Positions 44,480 through 53,314 of a DNA stretch of 64,000 nt are shown here, in pieces. The position numbers were made by a program, and so were the translations under genes. This stretch comes from Microbacterium saperdae (GTDB lineage Bacteria > Actinomycetota > Actinomycetes > Actinomycetales > Microbacteriaceae), in contig NZ_VFOX01000002.1 in NCBI RefSeq assembly GCF_006716345.1, positions 806,001 to 870,000 of the forward strand. The letters run 5' to 3'. Below the pieces are notes generated by a model that worked only from the letters and a program-made list of their open reading frames with translations, was not told the origin of the DNA and made no database searches. The stretch's first letter is position 1, and each line of letters begins with the position of its first letter.

Positions 44480-47400
44480 GTGACCGACACAGCCATCGCA
44501 TCCTCAGGGAGCAATCGCCTACGCGTACTGCTCGCTGCCTTCGTCTCCTTCCTCCTCATCGCCGCCGGTGCGGTGATCGCCCCGCCCGCGCATGCGGCCG
44601 GAGGCACGGTCACCGCCGGCGTCACCTCCGCCACCTCTTCGGGTGTGACCGTGCAGGTGCAGGCGAGCGGCCTCCCCGACGTCGCCGGCGCGTACGCCGC
44701 GCTCATCGTCAAGGGCACCGAGAGCGGACTCACCGGAGCTGGTGGGTACGCGGCCTTCGCCGTTCCGTTCCCGACCGTCGCGGCGGGAGCGACCTCTTTC
44801 ACGCTGACCGCGCCGGCCGGCTCGCTCGATCGCACGCAGGTGTACGAAGTGCTCGTCTGGCAGCAGCACTCGAACCCCGATGCGGCCACGATCTACGGTC
44901 GCGGCGATGTCGCGATCTCGTCCGGACAGTGGGATGCCGTCTTCGGTGCGGAGACCACCGACCCGGGCGAGACCGACCCCGGCACGGACCCGGGCACGGA
45001 TCCCGGTACCGACCCGGGTACTGATCCCGGTACCGACCCGGGTACTGATCCCGGTACCGACCCGGGCACGGACCCCGGCACCGACCCGGGCACTGACCCC
45101 GGTACGGACCCGGGCGAGCAGACTCCGGCATCCGCGTCGATCTCGGTGTTCTTGGCTGATGGGACGACGCCGGCTGCGGGTGTGGCGTTGAAGGCGGGCG
45201 ACAAGGTGGTCGTGAAGGGTTCGGGGTATGACCCGACGGCGAATGTGGGTGGTCGTGGGGTTCCGATCCCGGCGAATCTTCCGCAGGGCACGTATGTGGT
45301 GTTCGGGAACTTCGCGTCGTCGTGGCAGCCGTCCACGGGTGCGGCGTCGTCGAACCGTTCGGTGGGCTCGCAGGTGTGGGCGCTTTCGGAGGGTGTGCTG
45401 AACCAGGTGCCTTCGCAGTATCAGAGCGCGATCCGTTCGCAGTGGGTGGATATCGCCGATGACGGCACGTTCACCGCGACGCTGACGCTGAAGGATGCTG
45501 CGGCGACGCCCGGTTCCTACGGGGTGTACACGTATCCGGCCGGTGGTGTCTCGAACGCGGATCAGGAGCGCAGCGTCGCCCTGAACTACGCAGTCACGCC
45601 CAAGATCAGCACGTCGGTGAAGTCCGCGTCGGCGAAGGACGGTCTGACGGTCACGGCATCGGGTGCGAATCTGGGTGCGATCACGGGCGCGTATGTCGCG
45701 CTGATCGAGGCCGGGACCGAGGCGGATGTCACGGGTGCTGGCGGGTTCCTGGCGATGCAGTTCGTGCGCAACGTGTCGGGGGGCGCGTTCAGCGTCGACC
45801 TGACGGCGGCGGCGGACACGCTGGACCGGTCGAAGTCGTATGAGGTGATCGCGTGGCAGCAGCACACGAATCCCAGCGCTTCGACGATCTACGCCCGCTC
45901 GACGGTCACGATCACGGATGAGAACTGGTCGGCGTTGCAGCCGGAGCCGGTGGCTTCCGTCACCACGTCGGTGAAGTCCGCGTCGGCGAAGGACGGTCTG
46001 ACGGTCACGGCATCGGGTGCGAATCTGGGTGCGATCACGGGTGCGTATGTCGCGCTGATCGAGGCCGGCACGGAGGCGGATGTCACGGGTGCTGGCGGGT
46101 TCCTGGCGATGCAGTTCGTGCGCAACGTGTCGGGGGGCGCGTTCAGCGTCGACCTGACGGCGGCGGCGGACACGCTGGACCGGTCGAAGTCGTATGAGGT
46201 GATCGCGTGGCAGCAGCACACGAATCCGAGCGCTTCGACGATCTACGCCCGCTCGACGGTCACGATCAGCGACGCGCAGTGGGCGGCTCTGCTCGACGAC
46301 GATTCCGCTGCGGTGGAGACGAAGGTCAAGACCGCGACCGCGAAGGACGGTCTGACGGTCACGGCCACGGCGTCGAACCTGGGCGGGATCAAGGGCGCCT
46401 ATGTCGCGCTGATCGAGTCCGGCACGGAGGGCTCCGTGACGGCCGGCGGCGGATTCCTGGCGATGAAGTACGTGCAGGAGGTCACCTTCGGTGCGTTCTC
46501 GGTCGACCTCACGACCGCCGCGAAGACGCTCGACCGCACCAAGTCGTACGAGGTCATCGTGTGGCAGCAGCACTCCCTGCCGACGGCTGACACGATCTAC
46601 GCGCGTTCCACGGTGACGATCACGCCGGCGCAGTGGGACAAGCTGTTCGACGTCAACGTGCCCGAGACGCCGACCAAGCCGGTGACCCCGCCGGCGAGCG
46701 TGCCGGGCGGTTCGCTCCGCTGGGCGATCTCCTCGTCGTTCACGAACTACATCACGAGCGACATCGCCAAGGGAGCCATCGACGTGTCGAACGGCGCGAC
46801 CCGCTCGGGCGGTCAGTTCCAGTTCGGCCAGACGGTCGGCGGCGACTACGACACCAAGACGGGACTCGGTTCGGTCGTGTACCGCGGCTCGGTGCGGTTC
46901 ACCGGTCACAACGGCGTCCTCGACGTCACGGTCGCGAACCCGCAGATCCGCATCACGTCTGCAGGAGCCGCGACGCTGTACGTGTCGAGTGGCGGATCGC
47001 AGGTCGCGTTCGCGACGGTCGACCTGTCGCGTGCCGTGCGCACCACGGCGAACGGCGCTGTCACCTACACCGCGGCGCCGACCGCGCTGACGGATGCCGG
47101 TCGCGACCGCGTGCTGTCGGGGTACTCGACCGTGCTGAACCCGGTCACGTTCACGATCGGCTCGGTGGCGGCAGCGCCTTCGGGCACGACGGGGACTGTG
47201 GCTGCGGCCGTGGTGAAGGCGAAGCAGACGCTCCCCGCCACCGCGCCGAGCGCCGAGGGCATCGTGATCGATGACGAGAACCTCGTCGCCCTCGAGTCCG
47301 GGCAGTCGGCCACCATCTCCGCATCCGGTTTCCAGGCGAACGAAGAGGGCATCAAGGTCGTCGTGTACTCGACGCCCGTGCTGCTCGACACGGTCACGGC

Positions 47401-48247
47401 GGATGCCGATGGCGTCGCCACCTGGACGGGCATGCTGCCCGCGAGTCTGGAAGACGGCGCGCACACGCTGACGCTGCAGGGATCGGTCGATCGCGGTCTG
47501 GCGTTCACGCTGACCCGCGCGACGACGGTCATCGGCGCGTGCACGGTCGAGGGAGCCACGCTCAAGTGGGGCTACAAGGAGTCGTTCCGCACCTACATCG
47601 AGGGCATCGCGAAGGGCGGATGGACGCTCACCGACGTCGCGTACCAGTACCCCGACTATGTGTGGGAGAACGGCACCGGTTCGTTCGACGACGAGTCCCT
47701 CGCGGGTCTGGTGACCTACGGCGGCAGCATCACCTTCACGGGCCACGACGGGGCGCTGAACACGACGCTGGCGAATGCTCGGGTCGAGCTCGCCGGTGAC
47801 GCCGGCTACCTCGTGTTCGACGTGACCGGCACCACGCAGGACGGTGCGAGCGTCGATCAGAAGGGTGTGCGCCTCGCGGAGTTCGCTCTCGGAGACGCTG
47901 CCGTCGTCGACGGTGTGCTGTCGCTCGACGCGATCCCCACCACCCTCACCGAGGCGGGTGCTGCCGCGTTCGGCACCTACGCAGCAGGCGAAGCACTCGA
48001 CCCGGTCACCGCGGTGATCCCGGTCGATGCGGAGTGCGGTGTCGCCGTGGAAGAGGAGCCCGAGGCGGAAGCCGAGGCATCCACCGCCGTCACCGCCGTG
48101 ACGGCGCCGGCCGACTCCGAGGGCGCCCCTGTGTGGCCCTGGATCGTCGGTGGCCTGGTCGTCGTCGCTCTGGCCGCCGCGGGCGGTGTGCTCATCGCCC
48201 GTCGCGCCAAGAAGGACGAGACGGCAGAGGTGACCACCGAGGTCTGA
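44480..48247 (+). CDS. htaA: HtaA-type haem-binding surface protein with repeated modules
   Basis: A 1255-residue membrane-anchored surface protein. GTG 44480 has GGAGA ahead. Residues 1-40 are a signal peptide. A roughly 105-residue module occurs four times (about 41-152, 377-479, 496-597, 614-716), each with the WQQH and AxTIYxR/G motifs. Between the first two come 11 GTDP repeats and a separate domain. Two HtaA domains (from 744 LRWAISSSFTNYI and 1025 LKWGYKESFRTYI) are the haem-binding units known from Corynebacterium HtaA. WPWIVGGLVVVALAAAGGVL near 1219 is a C-terminal membrane anchor with a KK tail; no LPxTG motif is seen. It probably captures haem and hands it to HmuT. Confidence 0.88.
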   Translation: MTDTAIASSGSNRLRVLLAAFVSFLLIAAGAVIAPPAHAAGGTVTAGVTSATSSGVTVQVQASGLPDVAGAYAALIVKGTESGLTGAGGYAAFAVPFPTVAAGATSFTLTAPAGSLDRTQVYEVLVWQQHSNPDAATIYGRGDVAISSGQWDAVFGAETTDPGETDPGTDPGTDPGTDPGTDPGTDPGTDPGTDPGTDPGTDPGTDPGTDPGEQTPASASISVFLADGTTPAAGVALKAGDKVVVKGSGYDPTANVGGRGVPIPANLPQGTYVVFGNFASSWQPSTGAASSNRSVGSQVWALSEGVLNQVPSQYQSAIRSQWVDIADDGTFTATLTLKDAAATPGSYGVYTYPAGGVSNADQERSVALNYAVTPKISTSVKSASAKDGLTVTASGANLGAITGAYVALIEAGTEADVTGAGGFLAMQFVRNVSGGAFSVDLTAAADTLDRSKSYEVIAWQQHTNPSASTIYARSTVTITDENWSALQPEPVASVTTSVKSASAKDGLTVTASGANLGAITGAYVALIEAGTEADVTGAGGFLAMQFVRNVSGGAFSVDLTAAADTLDRSKSYEVIAWQQHTNPSASTIYARSTVTISDAQWAALLDDDSAAVETKVKTATAKDGLTVTATASNLGGIKGAYVALIESGTEGSVTAGGGFLAMKYVQEVTFGAFSVDLTTAAKTLDRTKSYEVIVWQQHSLPTADTIYARSTVTITPAQWDKLFDVNVPETPTKPVTPPASVPGGSLRWAISSSFTNYITSDIAKGAIDVSNGATRSGGQFQFGQTVGGDYDTKTGLGSVVYRGSVRFTGHNGVLDVTVANPQIRITSAGAATLYVSSGGSQVAFATVDLSRAVRTTANGAVTYTAAPTALTDAGRDRVLSGYSTVLNPVTFTIGSVAAAPSGTTGTVAAAVVKAKQTLPATAPSAEGIVIDDENLVALESGQSATISASGFQANEEGIKVVVYSTPVLLDTVTADADGVATWTGMLPASLEDGAHTLTLQGSVDRGLAFTLTRATTVIGACTVEGATLKWGYKESFRTYIEGIAKGGWTLTDVAYQYPDYVWENGTGSFDDESLAGLVTYGGSITFTGHDGALNTTLANARVELAGDAGYLVFDVTGTTQDGASVDQKGVRLAEFALGDAAVVDGVLSLDAIPTTLTEAGAAAFGTYAAGEALDPVTAVIPVDAECGVAVEEEPEAEAEASTAVTAVTAPADSEGAPVWPWIVGGLVVVALAAAGGVLIARRAKKDETAEVTTEV
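44986..45117 (+). repeat. Eleven tandem 12-base repeats coding GTDP
   Basis: Eleven 12-base units encode Gly-Thr-Asp-Pro. Units 3-7 alternate two exact variants in a 24-base pattern, which suggests slippage or duplication. They form a flexible spacer inside the HtaA-type protein. Confidence 0.92.
45610..46268 (+). repeat. Near-identical 305-base tandem duplication in htaA
   Basis: 45610-45914 and 45964-46268 differ at about four bases, all synonymous, and the encoded modules are identical. The copies are 354 bases apart and separated by a unique linker. Confidence 0.92.
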
Positions 48248-48263
48248 TCTCGGACGCAGGACC

Positions 48264-48302
48264 GAACCGCCCTCCCCGCAGCGGACGTGGGGAGGGCGGT
48301 TC
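48264..48302 (+). terminator. Terminator after htaA
   Basis: GAACCGCCCTCCCC (48264-48277) pairs exactly with GGGGAGGGCGGTTC (48289-48302), ending in a TCT-rich tail. It follows the htaA stop and faces the converging beta-helix gene. Confidence 0.9.
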
Positions 48303-48328
48303 TCTGTGTGCGGAGCGGATGGCCGAGG

Positions 48329-50206
48329 TCAGGCTCCCGGTACCTGCAGCACCGTCGTGTTCTCGAGCTTCGGTCCACGCCACACCGCCGCACGGGGAGG
48401 GGTCTGGGCGTCGGAGATCGTGGCGCGCAGCACGAGTCCGTTCTTGAGGTTCTCCAGACCGAAGTGGGCGCTGGGCTGATCAGAGCGCGGGTTCCCTGCT
48501 GTCACGCCGATCTTGGTCTTCGCCGCCGAGACGTTGGTTCCGGCGCCGAGGTAGATGCCGAATCGAGGAGCATCCTCGATGGTGTTGTCGGAGATCGCGA
48601 TGTTGCGGTGCACCCGCGATGCCCCCACCGTGTACGACGACGTGAAGTGCTGGAGCATGATCGCGGCCGCTGACGTCGGCCACGGCACGAGTGTCTGGTC
48701 GAGGCAGACGCGGCGGATCTGATTGCCGCTCACGACGAGGTTCTCGGAGCCGATGGGTCCTTCGCCGTACGCGGTGTCGTTCGCGATCCAGATGCCCCAG
48801 TTGGTGAGGTCGCTCATCCGGTTGTCGGTGATCACTCCGTTGCTGGCCTTCATCCGTACGCCCAGTCCGCGCGATTCCTCGATGACGTTGCCGGTGATCA
48901 CGAAGCCCGAGCCGGAGTACGAGCGGTTGAAGACGTGGTCGCCCGCCACCGCTCCCGGCACGGCGGTCGCGACGGTGACGACGAGCGGAGTCGCGGCACG
49001 CGGATCTCCTTCGACAGCTGTCACGCGGGCCGTGCCGCGCACGGTGCCATCGCTGGACTGCACGATCTGGAGGGTGTCGCCGATGGCGACTTCCGCAGCG
49101 CCTCCCGCGAGATGAAGCTTCCTGCCGCCGTCGCTCAGAGACTGGAGTGCGCGCAACTGCGAGTAGACGTTCATGCCGTCGTCGTGCAGCCGGGCGAAGC
49201 GGTTGCCGACGACCGTGGGGCCGCGGCGCCCACCGTGATGGTGATACCCGTCGGCGTTCACGCTGACCCAACGGCCGGAGCCGGCGCGCACATCGACAAC
49301 CGTGCGGCGCAGCACGGTCGCCTCCGAGTTGTTCGAGATGACGGCGGCTCCAGGACCGGCGTGGATGACGAGGTCCTTCAGCGTCGTGTCGGCGGACTGG
49401 TGGAGGGCGATGGCATTGCGGTCGCCGCGGTACCCGGTGGCGAAGCCGTCTCCCACCGCGATGTCGGACATCCGCCCCCGGTGTGCGGGATCGACGGTGA
49501 ACGTCCAGCGGCCGTCGGCGCCCGCCGCCGTGGGGTACGAGACGGAGAAGGTCGACTGGACCCCGCGCTTGAAGAGTCCGCTCGTGGCGTCGTGCAGCGT
49601 GCCGTATCCGGCCCCGGCGAACAATGTGCGGTCGGTGAGGGAGGGGAAGCCGGGCAGGAGCTCGAGCTGGAAGGTGCCGGCTGTCGGATCGACCGCACGG
49701 ATGACTCCCTGCGTGAATGGCGGGATCTCGTAGTCGAGAGTGAGGCCCGTGACCGTGATCCCGGTCGAACGGGTGATGGCGATCCCTCCCTTGTGGGGGT
49801 CGAGCATGAGCAGCTCGGTCGCGGTGCCGAGGAGCTCGATGCGCGCCGTCTCGGTGAGTTCGAGTGCGTACCACGAGGGTGTGCCGTCGTCGCCGATGCG
49901 GTAGACGCCGCGGTCGAACAGCACGCGCGCCGAGTTCTTGGTGGATGCGGCCGTCCAGGCCGCGGCGTCGGCGATCGTCTGTCGGATCGCCGGCCCGCTG
50001 TCGGCCGCTCCGGGCGCAGCACCGCGCGCGGAGACCGGGAAGTCCTTGCGGTTGCCTGCCCCGCCGGTGCGGACGGGACCGGTACCCGTGACGCCTGCCG
50101 CGGCCGCAGGGGATGCGGAGCCGCCGATGACGGCGAGGCCACCCGCGCCGACAGCGGTGCCGATGAGCAGCGTGCGGCGAGTGATCTTCTGTTCTGCGTC
50201 GTTCAT
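48329..50206 (-). CDS. Tat-exported right-handed beta-helix protein, GH110-like (paralogue 1)
   Basis: A 625-residue protein with a twin-arginine signal (KITRRTLLIGTAVGAGGLAV, residues 8-27) followed by a long right-handed beta-helix. Shared landmarks with the other two paralogues are LDYEIPPFTQGVIRAVD near 158, GYGTLHDATSG near 200, VNADGYHHHGGRRGP near 316, and RLHDDGMNVYS at 339-349. The A-D-x-x-H ... D-D-x-x-N-V pattern resembles GH110 alpha-1,3-galactosidases. It also has an inserted beta domain (IGDTLQIVQSSDGTVRGTAR near 380) as in that family. It is exported and likely acts on a galactose-containing glycan; the substrate is not proven. Confidence 0.72.
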   Translation of the reverse strand: MNDAEQKITRRTLLIGTAVGAGGLAVIGGSASPAAAAGVTGTGPVRTGGAGNRKDFPVSARGAAPGAADSGPAIRQTIADAAAWTAASTKNSARVLFDRGVYRIGDDGTPSWYALELTETARIELLGTATELLMLDPHKGGIAITRSTGITVTGLTLDYEIPPFTQGVIRAVDPTAGTFQLELLPGFPSLTDRTLFAGAGYGTLHDATSGLFKRGVQSTFSVSYPTAAGADGRWTFTVDPAHRGRMSDIAVGDGFATGYRGDRNAIALHQSADTTLKDLVIHAGPGAAVISNNSEATVLRRTVVDVRAGSGRWVSVNADGYHHHGGRRGPTVVGNRFARLHDDGMNVYSQLRALQSLSDGGRKLHLAGGAAEVAIGDTLQIVQSSDGTVRGTARVTAVEGDPRAATPLVVTVATAVPGAVAGDHVFNRSYSGSGFVITGNVIEESRGLGVRMKASNGVITDNRMSDLTNWGIWIANDTAYGEGPIGSENLVVSGNQIRRVCLDQTLVPWPTSAAAIMLQHFTSSYTVGASRVHRNIAISDNTIEDAPRFGIYLGAGTNVSAAKTKIGVTAGNPRSDQPSAHFGLENLKNGLVLRATISDAQTPPRAAVWRGPKLENTTVLQVPGA

Positions 50207-50256
50207 GGACTGCCTCCCTCGTCGTGGCGACGCGGCCCTGTGGCATCGTTGCCTTG

Positions 50257-50291
50257 TTCAAATAATCGGAAGGTAGCACCGATAGTTTGAA
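50257..50291. promoter_or_regulatory. AT-rich inverted repeat between divergent genes
   Basis: TTCAAATAATCGG (50257-50269) and CCGATAGTTTGAA (50279-50291) pair at 11 of 13 positions. It lies in the 118-base gap between the divergent beta-helix and SGNH genes and is a candidate operator and promoter for both. It lacks the CG-centred form of LacI sites, so a different regulator is implied. Confidence 0.45.
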
Positions 50292-50324
50292 TATGCGAGA
50301 CTTTCCTGACCGAAGGGACGACAC

Positions 50325-51503
50325 ATGACCGACACCACCTCATCGCGTCCGCCCTGCGGGCCGGCCGAGATCCGGATCGTCGCGGGAGAGCTCGCGCACC
50401 TTCCGCCGTACTCGGATGACGTGTGGACAGGGCGCTATGTGCCGCGCGGTGTCCTCGTGCCGTTCCGGGGTCAGATCGGGACTCCGGCGCCCTCCGCGCT
50501 CGATCGGGAATCGCTCGTCATCCGCGACGGCGGGAGAGTGTTGCGTGAAGGCGTCGACTACGTCGTCGACGCGGTCTACGGCACGATCTGTCTGCCGACC
50601 GCCGATGCGACTCCGTTGCCCGTGTCGATCGACTATCGCTACTCCCTGCTGCGTATCGACAGCATCGTCCGCGAGGCATCCGGCGAACGAGTCCTGCTGC
50701 GTGGCGTCTCGCACCTCACGAACCCCCATCCGCCTCGCCCTGCCGCGGGAGTGGTCGTCGAGGAGAACCTCCTGGTCGCTGCCTTCAGCGAGGGGGCCGC
50801 GACGGTCTACGCCCCGCGCTCTCCGCAGCGACCGCTGCCCGACGTGCAGGCGGGCATCCTGCCGCGCGCGGCGCGCATTCTGAGCGAGGGAGAGCCCCTC
50901 CGACTGCTGTTCCTGGGCGACTCGATCACCGAGGGAGGGGATGCCTCGACCGAGGAGTCCACGTTCCGTGCGATCGCCGGGTGCCGGGTGCGGGACGAGC
51001 ATCCGTGGGTGCAGGTCTCGTATGCGGCGACCGGGGGGTCGCGGTCGGTGCAGTGGCTGGACGACAGCGACGGCTCCTGCGACTGGAACCGGGTGACGGA
51101 GGCCGCGCCCCAGGTCACCGTCGTGGAGTTCCTGAACGATGCCTACCTCGACCCCGCGGAGTGGGAGCCCGCCTACGATGAGCTCCTGTCGCGGCTGCGC
51201 GACGCAGGCAGCGAGGTGGTGCTGCTGACACCGACCTTCGCCCTGCGTGCGGCCATGAACGGCTCGGAGCAGGTGGATGACGGGCGCCCCTATGTCGGCT
51301 TTCTCCGCGACTACGCCGCGCGCTCGGGGATTCCGCTCATCGATGTCTCCGCACGCTGGGAGAGGCTGCGCGACGAGGGACTCCCGTACTGGACTCTCCT
51401 CGCGAACGGCATCAATCATCCCGACGACCGCGGGCATCGCCTCACCGGCGAGTTCATCGCGGACGCACTGCTGACGATGCTCTCCCCGGCGGTGGACGCA
51501 TGA
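50325..51503 (+). CDS. SGNH/GDSL hydrolase with N-terminal beta domain
   Basis: A 392-residue protein. The first about 185 residues form a beta-rich domain; the rest is an SGNH hydrolase with Ser200 in FLGDSITEGG, Gly in AATGGSRSVQ, Asn in VEFLNDAYLD and His in NHPDDRGHRL. There is no signal peptide, so it acts in the cytoplasm, probably as an esterase or deacetylase of imported sugars. It starts the plus-strand run of the glycan locus. The next gene overlaps its stop (ATGA). Confidence 0.88.
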   Translation: MTDTTSSRPPCGPAEIRIVAGELAHLPPYSDDVWTGRYVPRGVLVPFRGQIGTPAPSALDRESLVIRDGGRVLREGVDYVVDAVYGTICLPTADATPLPVSIDYRYSLLRIDSIVREASGERVLLRGVSHLTNPHPPRPAAGVVVEENLLVAAFSEGAATVYAPRSPQRPLPDVQAGILPRAARILSEGEPLRLLFLGDSITEGGDASTEESTFRAIAGCRVRDEHPWVQVSYAATGGSRSVQWLDDSDGSCDWNRVTEAAPQVTVVEFLNDAYLDPAEWEPAYDELLSRLRDAGSEVVLLTPTFALRAAMNGSEQVDDGRPYVGFLRDYAARSGIPLIDVSARWERLRDEGLPYWTLLANGINHPDDRGHRLTGEFIADALLTMLSPAVDA

Positions 51504-52327
51504 GCGGGCGTCGAGACGGTTCCTCGCTCATCGCGATCGGCGACTCGCTGACCGAGCACGGCACCTGGCCGGAGATGCTCGCCGACGCGGCGGGCTGGGG
51601 GGTCGAACGGGTCGCGTACGCGGGGCAGACGTCGACCGAGCTCGCGGTGCGCCTCGGTGCGATCGGGATGACGTTCTCTGTGGCAGGGCGGGCGCGTGAG
51701 GGGCGCATTCCGCTCACGCCCGTCACGCCGTCCGGAGACTTCCGTCATCACATCGACGCCGGGATGGCCGACATCGCGGTGCCGGGAGTGCTGGGCGGTC
51801 TGCGGGGCCTCCTCACCCACCGGGTGGGCGGAGCCGCACTCGAGGGCTGGGAGTTCGCGTCCGAGGGCACCCCTCCCGCGGGGCACGCGCCGCTCGACTT
51901 CCATGCCGAGGCGCCGGTCTTCTCCGCGCCGGCGGCGTTCGTGATCTGGTGCGGTCGCAACAATCCTGGACCGATCGCCGCCCGCGACATCGCCGCGATC
52001 GTCGCGGAGCTGCGCGCTCATCACTCCGCGGCGCGGTCCCTCGTGCTGGGAGTGCACGCGGCATCGTTCGAGCCGGAAGGCTCCGAAGGCGCCGCACTCG
52101 TCGACGGCCTGAACGCGACGCTCGCGCAGGCTTTCGGCGATCACTTCGTCGACCTGGGCACGGCGTTCGACGCGGCGGCGCCGACCTCCGACGGCACGAC
52201 CGCGGCGCGCCTGCGGAGTGATGACGTGCATCTGAATGCGGCGGGGGATGAGGTCGTGGCCCGGGCGGTCGCGCATCGGCTGTCGGGCCTGGGGTGGTGG
52301 CCTTCCGGCAGGGCGCTGCCGTCATGA
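51500..52327 (+). CDS. SGNH/GDSL hydrolase (single domain)
   Basis: A 275-residue cytoplasmic esterase-like enzyme. Ser15 is in IAIGDSLTEHG, Gly in YAGQTSTE near 45, Asn in VIWCGRNNPG near 155, and His in DDVHLNAAGD near 250. It overlaps the previous SGNH gene by 4 bases, and the mutarotase-like gene starts at its stop. Two adjacent SGNH enzymes of unlike size suggest different acyl groups or positions on one substrate. A sugar-lactonase role is an alternative. Confidence 0.88.
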   Translation: MSGRRDGSSLIAIGDSLTEHGTWPEMLADAAGWGVERVAYAGQTSTELAVRLGAIGMTFSVAGRAREGRIPLTPVTPSGDFRHHIDAGMADIAVPGVLGGLRGLLTHRVGGAALEGWEFASEGTPPAGHAPLDFHAEAPVFSAPAAFVIWCGRNNPGPIAARDIAAIVAELRAHHSAARSLVLGVHAASFEPEGSEGAALVDGLNATLAQAFGDHFVDLGTAFDAAAPTSDGTTAARLRSDDVHLNAAGDEVVARAVAHRLSGLGWWPSGRALPS

Positions 52328-53199
52328 GGCGGGAGGTGGTGCAGTGGCGCGGCCTCGAGGCGCTCCGCTACTCCGCGGGAGGCACATCGGTGATCGTGGT
52401 GCCGACCCGCGGGGCGAAGATCGTCTCGCTGTGCGACCGCACCGGACGGGAGTGGCTGGCGCAGGGCGACGGACGCTCCGTTCCGAGGGACCCTGCGACG
52501 GCGTTCGAGGACGCGGAGATGTGCGGATGGGACGAGTGCGTTCCGACGATCGATCGGTCCCGGACGACGAGAGGCCTGATCGCCCCCGACCACGGCGATG
52601 CCTGGAATCGCGCCTGGCGGGAGAGCCGACCCGGTGCACTGTCGACCCGCCTTCCCTCCGTGGACGCGGGCTTCGAACGCGGGATCTCGCTCGATGCGGA
52701 CGGCAGGCTCACCCTGTCCTACCGCGTCGAGGCGGGGCGGGCAGGGGCGGACATCCTGTGGGCGGCGCATCCGCTGTTCCTCCGGGAGGAGGGCGACCGG
52801 ATCTCCATCGACGCCGCGAAGCCGCTGTGGGATGTCTCCGCACCGACAGCCGCGCCCGCCGCGGGAGCTCCGGACGACCGGGTGAACGCTCGGATGCCGG
52901 AGGGGGCATCCGCCAAGTACTACACCGACCCGGGTGAGCGCCCGCAGTGGGCCCGGATCGATCGTCGGGATGGGGCCTCGCTCCGGCTCGCGTGGGCCGG
53001 GGACGCGGTGCGGACTCTGGGCGTCTGGCTCGACCGCTCCGGAATCGGGACCGAGGACGTGGTCGCTCTCGAACCGTCGACGGGGTGGTACGACTCCGTG
53101 GAGGTGGCGTCGGCCTCTGGTCGGGTGCTCCGACTGGAGCCCCACGCAGTGGCGGAGTGGTCTCTGGGCATCAGCGTGCTCGCTCCTTCGCCGGCATGA
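52324..53199 (+). CDS. Aldose-1-epimerase-like (galactose mutarotase fold) protein
   Basis: A 291-residue beta-sandwich protein. VIVVPTRGAKIVSLCDRTGR near residue 21 and HPLFLREEGDRI near 150 fit mutarotase-like enzymes that interconvert sugar anomers. ATG 52324 overlaps the preceding stop; a slightly longer start at 52294 would lie inside that gene. In a pathway with a sugar dehydrogenase it would supply the right anomer. Confidence 0.78.
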   Translation: MRREVVQWRGLEALRYSAGGTSVIVVPTRGAKIVSLCDRTGREWLAQGDGRSVPRDPATAFEDAEMCGWDECVPTIDRSRTTRGLIAPDHGDAWNRAWRESRPGALSTRLPSVDAGFERGISLDADGRLTLSYRVEAGRAGADILWAAHPLFLREEGDRISIDAAKPLWDVSAPTAAPAAGAPDDRVNARMPEGASAKYYTDPGERPQWARIDRRDGASLRLAWAGDAVRTLGVWLDRSGIGTEDVVALEPSTGWYDSVEVASASGRVLRLEPHAVAEWSLGISVLAPSPA

Positions 53200-53242
53200 G
53201 TCAACGCTTGTCCTCTGCGGAGGCGAACAAGTATCCAGCCCT

Positions 53243-53295
53243 TTGATTTCGATCCTCAGTGTTTGCTACGGTGATGAGCAACCGGTTTACCAACC
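53243..53295 (+). promoter_or_regulatory. Internal promoter and LacI-type operator before the SDR gene
   Basis: TTGATT (53243-53248), 18 bases and TACGGT (53267-53272) form a weak promoter. CAACCGGTTTACCAACC (53279-53295) follows, with AACCGGTT (53280-53287) as core. The same CAACCGGTT occurs before the sugar-binding protein gene at 61385, so one LacI regulator may serve both. Confidence 0.5.
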
Positions 53296-53314
53296 TGAAG
53301 GACTGAGGTCGAAG

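Noticed and set aside
44986..45117. The GTDP tandem repeat as a CRISPR-like array
   Set aside because: Units are 12 bases with no spacers, in frame, and code a regular peptide inside a surface protein.
44519..47746. A 1075-codon minus-strand open frame opposite htaA
   Set aside because: It is Arg-rich shadow sequence antisense to a protein with clear HtaA domains and repeats.
52294..53199. Longer start at 52294 for the mutarotase-like gene
   Set aside because: It lies inside the previous gene; ATG 52324 at the ATGA junction fits the coupling seen across the locus.
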